41,220 bases of DNA, taken from contig DASWKR010000067.1 of assembly GCA_036396535.1 (NCBI GenBank), positions 1 through 41,220 on the forward strand, written 5' to 3'. The stretch is from Acidimicrobiia bacterium. Lineage in GTDB: Bacteria > Actinomycetota > Acidimicrobiia > Spongiisociales > UBA5794. Positions within the stretch are counted from its first letter, which is position 1, and every line of letters begins with the position of its first letter. Positions 1-7,364 of this stretch are shown piece by piece. The notes under the pieces were generated by a model that was given only the letters and a program-made list of their open reading frames with translations, ran no database searches and was not told the DNA's origin. Made by a program: the position numbers and the translations under genes.

Positions 1-60
1 CGCCCTGAGCCATTGCAAGTCTTCATCCGGTAGCGATCGCTTCAAGCAATCGAGAAGGAA

Positions 61-113
61 GTGACCAGTGCTGCCGCCCGTGTAGTCCGCGATCGGAACG
101 CTTCTCCGACACC
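61..113 (+). repeat. Dispersed repeat R1, copy a
   Basis: This copy of a short intergenic repeat is seen directly. Bases 85-113 match 2191-2219 at 27 of 29 positions. The flanking part from 61 (GTGACCA, then CGCCCGTGT) also matches the copy at 10043-10098. It lies just beyond the 3' end of the integrase remnant, so together with copy b it flanks that remnant. It could be an attachment-site-like sequence or a dispersed intergenic repeat. Confidence 0.6.
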
Positions 114-136
114 AAGCTCGTAAGGGTTGTCGGCGA

Positions 137-1034
137 TCAGCGGGTTCCGGTGACGGGTCTCGACATCCTCTCAGGTGCCCGCAGCCTCTGGGAACCGCCG
201 AAGATGAGGCCGGCGACCGCCTCTGCCGCATCCCGATCGACGGTCCTCGTGACGTGCTGATAGAGATCTGCGGTGATGGCGATGGAAGCACGTCCGAGAC
301 GCTTGGACACCACCTCGACCGGCACACCGGCCTCCAGGGCGAGGGTCGCGTAAGTGTGACGGAGACCGTGGAAGGGCCGCGGGCTCAGGTCGGGCAGCCC
401 GGCCGCGTTCGCCAACTGGGCGAAGCGACGGGAGAGCGAGGTCGGTTGGATGGGTGCTCCATCTTCCCGTGCGAAGACCAGACCGCGGTCGCCGTACCCG
501 TCTCTGGCCGCGAGCCGTTCCTCGAGTTGGCGTTTGCGATGGGTGCGAAGCTCGCGCGTCGTCACCGCGTCGAGTGCGATGCGGCGTCGTGAGTGGTCGG
601 TCTTCGGGAACGGTTTGAGCTGCGGCCGGTGCTCGACCTCGACCAGTGCCTGCACTACGGCCAGATGACCGTCGTCGAGATCGACGTGGTCCCTGGAGAG
701 CCCGAGTACCTCGGAGCGTCGCATCCCGGTGGTGAGCACGACCGTGTGCAGGGCGCGCAGCCGATCGCCGGCGACGTGGCCGAGGAAGGTCTCGACCTGG
801 TCACGGCTCCAGGTGCGTCGTTGCAACCGCGGGCTTGCGTGCTCGTCGGGCGCTGGGTGGCTTGGTCCGGGTCGCCGGATTCCGCCGGAGCAGATCGTGC
901 TCGACGGCATCCTGGAATGCCCGGTGGAACATGACGTGGACGTTGCGGACCGTCTTCGGCGCCAGGTCGGTGCCGTCGCGCCGCCCGCTCTTCAGCAGTG
1001 TGGCGTACAGGTGGTCGAGCAACCCTCGGGACAC
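137..1034 (-). pseudogene. Frameshifted tyrosine recombinase (integrase) remnant
   Basis: This is a site-specific tyrosine recombinase of the phage/ICE integrase class, now broken. The minus-strand fragment from 1034 carries part of the core-binding domain (LAPKTVRNVHVMFHRAFQDA). The fragment ending at 137 carries the catalytic domain, with Arg in TGMRRSE, the H-x-x-R motif HGLRHTYATL and Tyr in ADLYQHV. The two lie in different frames, and a single-base shift near 850-860 would join NPATRTKPPSA to PDEHASPRLQRR. The usual His before the Tyr (LGHxS) is Arg here. The extreme N-terminus is missing and homology stops at repeat R2. I infer an inactive relic of an integrated element. Confidence 0.8.
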
Positions 1035-1067
1035 AGAGCGGGGAGGCTCTCGCTCTTCATGGCATCA
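1027..1067 (+). repeat. Dispersed repeat R2, copy a
   Basis: A 41-base stretch that recurs at 8966-9007 with a few mismatches and one indel. The shared core is GAGCGGGGAGGCTC followed, after a short variable part, by GCTTCATGGCATCAC (CTCTTCATGG in this copy). The core can fold into a short hairpin (AGAGCG pairing with CGCTCT). It sits at the truncated 5' edge of the integrase remnant. Confidence 0.6.
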
Positions 1068-1193
1068 CCTCGGGTGCGGGTCAGAACTTCCGGTTCTGAA
1101 TTCGCGCCGGGCCTTGGCGGCTTCGTAGATATTTCTTCCCTCGATCCGGTGATGTCATCAGGAAGGCTGAAGGTAGCGTGATACCGTCGCGGC

Positions 1194-1850
1194 GTGGATG
1201 AAGGTGAACGTTCGCTTCGCAACGCCACGTACCGCCTCTTTGTGGAGTTTGGCCGGGCCCCGACAGCGGGTGAGGTTGCGGCAGCCGAGAGTTCGACTGC
1301 GGAACTTGTCCAGGAGGCGTGGCGCCGTCTTCACGATGACCATGCACTGGTCTTGCATGACGGAGGCGAGCTCCGTATGGCGAATCCGTTTTCGGCGGTT
1401 CCCACGGCGAATCGAGTGCATGCCGGCGGTCGCTGGTGGTACGCGAACTGCGCGTGGGATGCGTTCGGGATCTGCGCTGCTCTGCACACCGACGGTGACA
1501 TCGAGACGTCCTGCCCGGATTGCGGCGAGCTGCTAACGGTAGCGATCCGACGCCAGCGACCCAGCGATGAGACGATGCGCTTCCATTGCCTGGTCCCGGC
1601 TAGCTCTTGGTGGGAAGACATCGTCTTCACTTGAAGCAACATGAATCTCTTCCGGTCGGAAGAGCACATTGCCCAATGGCTTGGTGCTCGCGCCCCAGGA
1701 GCGACCATCCCCGTGTTGAAGTTGAGCGAGTTGGCCCACGCCTGGTGGGACGATCGCCTCTCGCCCGATTGGCGTCCTCACACTCGCGAGCAGAACCAGG
1801 CGATCCTCGATCGACTCGAACTCTCGGGACCGTTTTGGAGACTCCCGTGA
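1194..1850 (+). CDS. MerB-like organomercurial lyase family protein with in-frame TGA (candidate selenoprotein)
   Basis: The GTG-initiated frame runs 146 codons to TGA at 1632-1634. It then continues in the same frame for 71 more codons to a second TGA at 1848-1850, giving 218 residues if the first is read through. The N-terminal part (about 1-60) resembles the MerB winged-helix region. The core has Cys86-x-x-Asp89 in NCAWD, matching MerB Cys96/Asp99, and Cys107 at the spacing of Cys117. The first TGA is codon 147, 61 residues after Cys86; in E. coli MerB the catalytic Cys159 lies 63 residues after Cys96. The downstream part (FRSEEH, AHAWWDDRL, DWRPHT, GPFWRLP) reads as a normal conserved C-terminus. 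MerB enzymes cleave carbon-mercury bonds using two Cys and Asp. Selenocysteine at 147 is inferred; a simple Cys-to-stop mutation is the alternative. There is no clear Shine-Dalgarno; a GATACC box 8 bases upstream may be a leaderless promoter. Confidence 0.7.
1647..1664 (+). promoter_or_regulatory. Candidate bacterial SECIS hairpin
   Basis: CTCTTCC (1647-1653) pairs perfectly with GGAAGAG (1658-1664) around the loop GGTC. The loop begins 20 bases after the in-frame TGA, within the 16-37 base spacing known for bacterial SECIS elements. The GGUC loop resembles the AGGUCU loop bound by SelB in E. coli fdhF. Caveat: the bases encode Leu-Phe-Arg-Ser-Glu-Glu, probably conserved in the family, so the pairing could be a by-product of coding. 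Confidence 0.45.
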
Positions 1851-2302
1851 ACGCGTCCGTGAGCTGCCACTGCGCCGCCCGATAACCCCAGCCGGAGCGC
1901 CATACAAACCGATCCCGAGCAGTAACGAGCATTTCAGCGAGTGCACCCGATCGGCACTTCTCGGGCGGCTTGCGTGACGGGTCCGAGAGCCGTAGGACCC
2001 TAGGTTCCGCAGGACGGCGACGCGATGCTGGCGTTGGCGCACATCTCGACCGGCATACGGATGGCGGGTTCATGGTCACGCTCAACGCCGGGCGCGACGC
2101 GGCGAGCAAGCCGCGCGATGGACTCACCGGTTCGGAAGGGCTAGCTCACGTGGATCGAATGTTGCGAGACGTCTGGATGGGTTAGGGGTGGTCCGCGACC
2201 CGAACGCTTCTCCGACACCCAGGATCTTCTCATACGGCTTCGGCCGCAGCGTTCGCCGATAGGTACCGAATTCGGGCGCGTCCTGCTGCCAGGCGTGGAA
2301 TC
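1851..2302. other. Intergenic stretch, no gene supported
   Basis: No reading frame here shows protein family features. The only structure I see is repeat R1 copy b at 2188-2219. The stretch separates the MerB-like gene from the VOC protein. Confidence 0.5.
2188..2219 (+). repeat. Dispersed repeat R1, copy b
   Basis: Bases 2191-2219 match 85-113 at 27 of 29 positions. Bases 2188-2219 match 10067-10098 at about 25 of 32. With copy a it brackets the integrase remnant and the MerB-like gene as direct repeats about 2.1 kb apart. Confidence 0.6.
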
Positions 2303-3046
2303 ATGGCCGATCTCGCTTGTTCCGGGCATGTTTACGATGCCGAAGTGTCCTTGCGAATCGTCGCGGTGAGTTACGACGCTCTCGACCCGGAAGCCTTGGG
2401 CCTGTTCTGGGCCGGGATGCTCGGTCGAGAGATCGTCGAGGAAGCCAACGGAGTGCTGTTGCCCGGTACCGACACTCAGATCGGGCTTCGGTTCGTCGCG
2501 GCCACTACGGAGACGTCTGGGCGGAACCGCCTGCACCTCCACCTAACCAGTTCCACCGCCGAGGACCAACGGCGCAAGGTGGAAACGGTGTTGAGACTTG
2601 GGGGCCGCCGCTTCGGCACGAAGCCGCTGCCAATGGGTCGCGACTCCATCTTTCTGGCCGATCCTGGCAGCAACGAGTTTTGCGTGATCGAACCAGGCAA
2701 CGGCTACCTCGCTGGCTGTGGCCTTCTCGGCGAGTTCACGTGCGACGGCACACGGGAGGTCGGTCTGTTCTGGCGCGACGCACTCGAGTGGCCGCTCGTG
2801 TGGAACCAGGGCAAGCAGATCGCCATCCAGTCCCGACGGGGCGGCACGAAGATCTCATGGGACAGTTGGCACGTAACCCGCGAGAACGGGAGAAACCGGC
2901 AGGAATTCGATCTCGCTGCACCGGAACCCGCAGTCGAGGCCGAACGACTGGTCGCCCTGGGTGCGACGGTTCTGGGCGACCGAGGCGACGGCGTTGGGCT
3001 GGCCGATCCCGACGGGAACGGGTTTTCGATCACCCTCGGCCACTGA
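2303..3046 (+). CDS. VOC superfamily protein with two glyoxalase-like domains
   Basis: The 247-residue product has two tandem vicinal-oxygen-chelate modules. The first runs from LRIVAVSYDALDPEALGLFW to about residue 140 and contains FLADPGSNEFCVIEP. The second runs from CGLLGEFTCDGT to the end and contains GLADPDGNGFSITL. Both show the family pattern of a substrate-loop Trp/Phe region and a terminal D-P-x-G/S-N-x-F strand, as in the glyoxalase_6 group of actinobacteria. The substrate cannot be told. A GTG at 2345 would start the protein just before SLRIVAVSY and fits relatives better than the ATG at 2303; neither has a clear ribosome site. A hairpin follows the stop codon. Confidence 0.8.
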   Translation: MADLACSGHVYDAEVSLRIVAVSYDALDPEALGLFWAGMLGREIVEEANGVLLPGTDTQIGLRFVAATTETSGRNRLHLHLTSSTAEDQRRKVETVLRLGGRRFGTKPLPMGRDSIFLADPGSNEFCVIEPGNGYLAGCGLLGEFTCDGTREVGLFWRDALEWPLVWNQGKQIAIQSRRGGTKISWDSWHVTRENGRNRQEFDLAAPEPAVEAERLVALGATVLGDRGDGVGLADPDGNGFSITLGH

Positions 3047-3048
3047 CA

Positions 3049-3067
3049 TGTAGCGGGAGGCGCTACA
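3049..3067 (+). terminator. Hairpin after VOC gene
   Basis: TGTAGCG (3049-3055) pairs perfectly with CGCTACA (3061-3067) across a 5-base loop, starting three bases after the VOC stop codon. There is no U-run, so it is a hairpin-type terminator or an mRNA 3' stabiliser. Confidence 0.5.
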
Positions 3068-3704
3068 GATCCAGCGGCAGCCGCTCCCTGGCTGAACGGG
3101 CCAAGTCGATGGGCGACCAGTTCACTGCGGCACACGCGATGCCGCCATGACGTCGAGCGGATGCTCGAGGAGGCGGTGCGGATTCTCGACGACCTCGACT
3201 TCCACCAAGCCCTCGGGCATGGCCTCCTCTACTGGGGGTGCCGCCACCAAAGACCGGGACGGCGGCGAAGCAGGCGGCAGCGCCGTGACCAGACGTGCTT
3301 CTATCCTGGCCGAGATAGGTGACATCCCCTGTGCAGTCAACGCCTCGAACGACATGATCGACCACCAACTGGGCCGCGACCAGGTCGACAAGGCCCTCGC
3401 TCACCTCGTCTTCGCCGCCCGCCGATCGGAGCCGATCCGCCCCGCTCCGCACCCCGTCTGGCGGCGACCTCCTGTCGCCTCATGGCGGCGAGTGGCGATC
3501 TCCGGGCCGCGGCCACCGTCGTCGGCTTCATCGAAGCAGGGGAGGGTCCCGGGGGCGCGTGCCGGGATATAGTGATGGGCGGTCTCGACGCAACGGAGGC
3601 CGAGGTGCTGTGTGGATCAGGCTCACGTGTGAGCGACGCCGACATCCTCGGTCATATGGGCCTGGGCAGCCGGAACCGCGAACGGAGTCGACTAAGGGGC
3701 CGGT
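3068..3704. other. Gene-poor stretch, no gene supported
   Basis: Open frames on both strands between about 3063 and 3650 have Arg/Ser/Pro-rich translations with no motif I recognise and no ribosome site. A Shine-Dalgarno for the next gene lies at 3694-3699. It may be decayed coding sequence. Confidence 0.4.
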
Positions 3705-4565
3705 ATGGAGCAGCTGAGGCTCGGCGATGGGTCGGAGGTCAGCTATAGGGCTGTTGGCGAGGGCCCTCCTACCATCGGAATGCCGGGTGGTCCCGGCGTG
3801 TCGGCCGGGTACGTCCATTCGTTTGCGGAGCCGCTGCTCGACCGACTGACGTGGTATCTGATCGACCCGCCGGGGACCGGTGCGTCCACTCCGTCGAGTG
3901 ACTACAGCATCGGCGCCCATGCGGCGTTCTACCGGAATGTCATGTCCGCGCTCGGTTTGGACGAAGCCCTGGTTTTTGGCCACTCGTACAGCGGCACGGT
4001 GGCGACAACATTTGCTGCGCAATATCCCGAAACAACGCTGGGTTGTCTGCTCGTGGCTCCCCCGGTGGTGGGGACCGACGTCGACGCCGCCGAAGGTGGG
4101 CAGATCCGAGCCGACATGAACACCGCTATGGAACGCCACGCCGCAGAGCCGTGGTACGAGGATGCTGTGCAAGCAGAGTTCAACCCCGACCCTTCCGACC
4201 CAGCTGGTTCGTTCCGACGTGGTTTGCCCCTCTACTTCTCCGACCCCACCGACGATTTGCTCGAACACGCCGTCGCGGCGATGGGTCCGATCGAGATCAA
4301 CATGGATCCAATGATGTGGTTCTACGAGAAGGAGTGGCCGAGCCTGGACCTTCGCTCGACTCTTGACAGTCTTGCCATGCCGCTCCTGGCGGTCGTGGGT
4401 GAACACGACTGGGCAGTTCCACCGATCCAGGCCAGATTCTACGAGTCGGCCCCGGCCGGCCGGTTGTTGGTCATTCCCGACTGCGGCCATTTCGTCCAGA
4501 TCGAGAAGCCGGCCGCCTATCGCGACGCCGTTATCGATTGGCTCGCCGAGACGGGACTGGACTAG
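3705..4565 (+). CDS. Alpha/beta hydrolase, proline iminopeptidase-like
   Basis: The 286-residue protein has a complete alpha/beta-hydrolase triad: Ser94 in the nucleophile elbow GHSYSG, Asp235 in GEHDW and His262 in CGHF. The oxyanion region reads GMPGGPG, as in proline iminopeptidases and related hydrolases, and DPPGTGAS follows at residues 54-61. A lid region of about 90 residues (130-220) is rich in acidic and aromatic residues. There is no signal peptide, so it is probably cytosolic. The start is set by AAGGGG five bases before the ATG. The substrate is unknown; a peptidase is possible but not proven by the motif. Confidence 0.88.
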   Translation: MEQLRLGDGSEVSYRAVGEGPPTIGMPGGPGVSAGYVHSFAEPLLDRLTWYLIDPPGTGASTPSSDYSIGAHAAFYRNVMSALGLDEALVFGHSYSGTVATTFAAQYPETTLGCLLVAPPVVGTDVDAAEGGQIRADMNTAMERHAAEPWYEDAVQAEFNPDPSDPAGSFRRGLPLYFSDPTDDLLEHAVAAMGPIEINMDPMMWFYEKEWPSLDLRSTLDSLAMPLLAVVGEHDWAVPPIQARFYESAPAGRLLVIPDCGHFVQIEKPAAYRDAVIDWLAETGLD

Positions 4566-5062
4566 GGGCGCCAGGAAGGACGCTGGTCTTCTTCGCCCTC
4601 CGCATGGCTTCTTCATAGACGACTCGCTGGGCTCACCGGGCAGGACGGGACACACCTCTCTAATCCAGACCATTGAGGACGAACTAGAACGGGCGTCGCT
4701 GATCGTCAAACCCGGCCAGAGTTCAGTCCCCACTCCGCCCTCGGGATGCTCACCCCAACCGAGTACACCCGGCAATGGCGGACCAACCACCCAGAAGAAC
4801 TCTCATAACCAGTGGACCAACAACCGGGGTCCGGTCACCTGTTCCTGACGCACTCAATGTGCCGATCCCGGATGGGTGCGCGGTGCGAGGTTCCAGCGCC
4901 TGACTTGGTGATGTGCGTCTCGTCGACCAGCAGCGCCGTCGTGGGCGAGAGAGCGTGGCAAATGGCGGGTAGGTCGGCCGGCAGGATCTCCGTTGAACTG
5001 GCCACCCGTTGTCATCAAGTCCGCGGACCCTCGGGCGTCCAGCGGGAACGTCGTGACTCCGA
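4566..5062. other. Gene-poor stretch with a possible transposase trace
   Basis: No gene is supported. On the minus strand between about 5013 and 4845 a short frame reads LPADLPAICHALSPTTALLV followed by DETHI, reminiscent of the first catalytic Asp region of some IS630-type transposases. The sequence after DETHI does not continue the family in any frame, so at most this is a decayed fragment. Confidence 0.3.
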
Positions 5063-5443
5063 TCAGCCTTGCCGTTCGAAGGTCCAGTCGGGAGATGGGG
5101 GGCCCACTTCCACGGAAGCATCTGGGCAGTCACCACCTATAACGTCGGCTGTCAACGTCGACCCCTCGATCTGATAGTCCCAGATGAGATTCCCGGCGGG
5201 GCAGAAGGGACTGTCGTCCGAAAAGGTGAGTCTCAGACTTGTCGCGTCACCCTCCCACGTTCCTTCGAGGTCAAAGACACTCCAGGTGAAGGATCCGTCG
5301 GCGGCTGGCACAAAGGTCACCTCGCCTGGCTGACCCGGGCTGGATCCCACCCACGTACCCACAATCTCGGCGCTCCCTTGATCATCAGCGGAAGCGCAAG
5401 CACAGAGTAAGAAAACGAGCGTCACAATCATCGCTCTCTGCAT
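5063..5443 (-). CDS. Small secreted lipoprotein, unknown function
   Basis: The 126-residue product starts with a short charged N-terminus and a hydrophobic stretch (VTLVFLL) ending in a lipobox, Leu13-Cys-Ala-Cys16, so Cys16 is the expected lipid-modified residue. The mature part begins at EIVGTWVG and has alternating beta-strand-like segments (VTFVPAADGSFTWSV, WEGDATSLRLTFSDD, GSTLTADVIGGDCPD), as in lipocalin-like or copper-resistance-type beta-barrel domains. Two further Cys, in FCPAG and GDCPD, could form a disulphide. No partner gene is evident and the neighbours are spaced by long gaps. The lipoprotein call is firm; the fold is inferred. Confidence 0.72.
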   Translation of the reverse strand: MQRAMIVTLVFLLCACASADDQGSAEIVGTWVGSSPGQPGEVTFVPAADGSFTWSVFDLEGTWEGDATSLRLTFSDDSPFCPAGNLIWDYQIEGSTLTADVIGGDCPDASVEVGPPSPDWTFERQG

Positions 5444-5995
5444 CGAGGTGTCCTGACTGTCGCTGTCATGAGGCTAGTCGCAGACGACGCGGCAGCAGGG
5501 GAGGGACGTGATTCCCCAGACAACGCATAACCGGCACGTCAGCGTGTGGTGGAAAGGATCTCCACTCGTCCTCTCCTTCGAGCCGGTGGCGTCAAATTTG
5601 GAGCCCGCCCCAGATCAACGGTTCCGTAACGGTTCCGCCCATGTCTGTCACCGCCCGAGATCGGCTGCGGTATCGGGCGGTTGCTTGTTCGTGGAATGTG
5701 ATGATGAAGTGCCGCTTCGCGGGAAGTGCGGCATTCGGGATGCTGGCCTGATTGAGTGCGTCGAGCTGAGCGGTCCACGACGAGCCCAACACCTGGCAGA
5801 CGCCGTAGGGGCCCAACCCGGAGTCATCGGCAAGCGTCTCTCCTTCTGCAGACCTCCAATCCGCAGAATGACGGGACCCATTCCCGCGTCAATGGATTCC
5901 CCGATCAGCCCCCGGGACTCACCACGCCCCACAATTCATCGCGTAGAGCCCGTTTGTGGCGGCTTTGGGCCGGATCCTCCGCCCAGAGTTGAGGC
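5444..5995. other. Gene-poor stretch, no gene supported
   Basis: A minus-strand frame of about 74 codons (5592-5816, containing ALNQASIPNAALPAKRHF) is open but matches no family I know and lacks a ribosome site. Nothing else is recognisable before the toxin-antitoxin operator. Confidence 0.4.
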
Positions 5996-6012
5996 GTGTA
6001 CGTTTCGTACAC
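5996..6012. promoter_or_regulatory. Palindromic operator of the toxin-antitoxin pair
   Basis: GTGTACG and CGTACAC form a perfect inverted repeat around TTT, 19 bases before the antitoxin start and just upstream of the -10 box. Ribbon-helix-helix antitoxins typically bind such palindromes to autoregulate, so this is the likely operator. Confidence 0.65.
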
Positions 6013-6019
6013 GTTCTGG

Positions 6020-6025
6020 TAGAGT
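6020..6025 (+). promoter_or_regulatory. -10 box of toxin-antitoxin operon
   Basis: TAGAGT lies six bases before the ATG at 6032, implying transcription starts at or next to the start codon (leaderless mRNA). The palindromic operator would overlap the spacer or -35 region. Confidence 0.5.
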
Positions 6026-6031
6026 TCGGAC

Positions 6032-6289
6032 ATGAGCATCCCCGTCACTGCCCGTTTGGACGAGTCCGTTGTCGAGGCGCTGGACCGCGCCGTGGACGCC
6101 GGCGTTGCACCAAGCCGGGGTGCAGTAGTGGCTCGCGCCGTCGCCGAATGGCTCACCCGGCATGGGGAGGATGCCATCGTCGAGTCGTACCGGCGTCGAT
6201 ACGCAGATCCCGACCCGGCCCACGATGACCTCATGGAGAAGCTTGCTTCGTTCTCGCTGGCCGCATGCCTCGCCGACAGCGGGCGTTGA
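6032..6289 (+). CDS. Ribbon-helix-helix antitoxin (MazE/ParD-like)
   Basis: The 85-residue protein begins with the short beta-strand typical of ribbon-helix-helix DNA-binding domains (SIPVTARLDESVVEALDRAV). Two helices follow (PSRGAVVARAVAEWLTRHG). The remaining acidic C-terminus (ESYRRRYADPDPAHDDLMEK) is the expected toxin-binding tail. It is translationally coupled to the MazF-like gene: its stop codon overlaps that gene's reading frame. It should neutralise the toxin and repress the operon through the palindrome at 5996-6012. Confidence 0.85.
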   Translation: MSIPVTARLDESVVEALDRAVDAGVAPSRGAVVARAVAEWLTRHGEDAIVESYRRRYADPDPAHDDLMEKLASFSLAACLADSGR

Positions 6290-6600
6290 TCTCTCGCGGC
6301 GAGGTGTGGGATGCCGACATCCCGGGTGTGGGCCGGCATCCCGTCGTGGTGGTGACGCGTGACTCGGCCATCCCGGTTCTGTCCTCCGTTGTGTGCGTGT
6401 TGGTGACCAGCACGTTTCACGGCCATGTGGCCGAAGTCGCGCTCGGAGCCGGTGAGGGTCTCAGCCGGCCCAGCGCAGCGAACTGCGACAACGTGTTCAC
6501 GCTGCCGAAGCGGGTTCTGTCGCGGCGGCGGGGGATGCTCGACTCCCGCAAGCTGAACGAGCTGGATCGGGCGCTGATGGTGGCCCTCGGCCTTGCATGA
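6265..6600 (+). CDS. MazF/PemK family endoribonuclease toxin
   Basis: The family core is present: ISRGEVWDADIPG (first strand and loop), HPVVVVTRD, VCVLVTSTF and the later CDNVFTLPKRVLS, which holds the conserved region before the last helix. MazF toxins are small SH3-like barrels that cut mRNA at short sequences. The ATG at 6265 gives 111 residues and overlaps the antitoxin by 25 bases. A TTG at 6286 overlaps the antitoxin stop as TTGA and would start right before ISRGEVW, as in most relatives; I consider it equally likely. The cleavage sequence cannot be predicted. Confidence 0.87.
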   Translation: MPRRQRALISRGEVWDADIPGVGRHPVVVVTRDSAIPVLSSVVCVLVTSTFHGHVAEVALGAGEGLSRPSAANCDNVFTLPKRVLSRRRGMLDSRKLNELDRALMVALGLA

Positions 6601-6722
6601 CGTGACACGGTGAACGACGTCACCAAGGCCGCCACTCGCGTGGTCACGGGTTGCACGCGGCCGGGCTTGGTCCCCGTGGATCGATGACAGCTGATCGAAC
6701 CGCCGCAATGAACGGCCGGAAG

Positions 6723-6728
6723 TAGCCT
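6723..6728 (+). promoter_or_regulatory. -10 box TAGCCT, leaderless cyclase gene
   Basis: TAGCCT lies six bases before the ATG at 6735. The same hexamer precedes several other genes in the window at the same distance. Confidence 0.5.
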
Positions 6729-6734
6729 CTCCCG

Positions 6735-7364
6735 ATGCAAAGGATGTGGCGAGCGCTCATGGCCATGGGCGCCTACCCGGGCGAGACGGCTGCGCAGGCC
6801 GGGCGGCGCCGGATCGTGGTCGGCTACATGGTCTTCGGCATCCCTCTCCGGCTGCTGCTCGGCGCCCTGACGATCACTGAAGGCCTCCCTGCGGCCGGTC
6901 TCGTCGACATTCTGGCGGCGCTCCCGCCTGCCGCCGGATTGCTCGCGCTCCGACTCGAGCCCCTGTGGTACAGGGGGATCGTGAACGTTCTCCTGGGCGC
7001 GATCATCGTCGAGAATCTCGTGCCGACCGTCATGCGCGGCGGCGTCCTCGAGGCGGAGCTCTTCATGGCGTGGACCGTGCTGGCTCCTGTCGGGGCCCTG
7101 ATAGCTCTCAGCAGACGGGCGGGTTTCTGGTGGTTCGTCGCCTTTCTCGTCTCGCTGGTCCTCGCGGTCGTGCTCCCGGAGTGGATCGACCCGATCTACG
7201 ACCTGGAGCCGGCTTCGGCCGTCGACGTTGCGGCATCGCGCGGCGGCGCCGCGATCTTCGTCTACGCCGGTATGGCATATTTCGTGCGGCAGGGGATCGG
7301 TTTCAGCAGGAGTCGGATGACTTGTTGCGCAACATCCTGCCCGGCGAGATCGCCGCTCGGTTGA
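6735..7364 (+). CDS. Membrane adenylate cyclase, N-terminal half (frameshifted)
   Basis: The first part of a class III cyclase encodes a membrane domain of about six hydrophobic segments (for example IVVGYMVFGIPLRLLLGALT, LVDILAALPPAAGLLAL, AWTVLAPVGALIALS, WWFVAFLVSLVLAVVLP). Sequence meaning continues to YFVRQ at about codon 186 (7292); residues after that are out-of-frame until the stop at 7364. The catalytic half continues in another frame directly downstream. It may be a sequencing error, a broken gene, or a -1 slip on the GGGG run at 7292-7295. Confidence 0.65.
   Translation: MQRMWRALMAMGAYPGETAAQAGRRRIVVGYMVFGIPLRLLLGALTITEGLPAAGLVDILAALPPAAGLLALRLEPLWYRGIVNVLLGAIIVENLVPTVMRGGVLEAELFMAWTVLAPVGALIALSRRAGFWWFVAFLVSLVLAVVLPEWIDPIYDLEPASAVDVAASRGGAAIFVYAGMAYFVRQGIGFSRSRMTCCATSCPARSPLG

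Noticed and set aside
4845-5013. IS630-type transposase remnant (DETHI)
   Set aside because: Only one short motif-like segment. No continuation in any frame and no inverted repeats.
5592-5816. Possible small minus-strand gene
   Set aside because: No ribosome site, no family motif, and only a TTG start.
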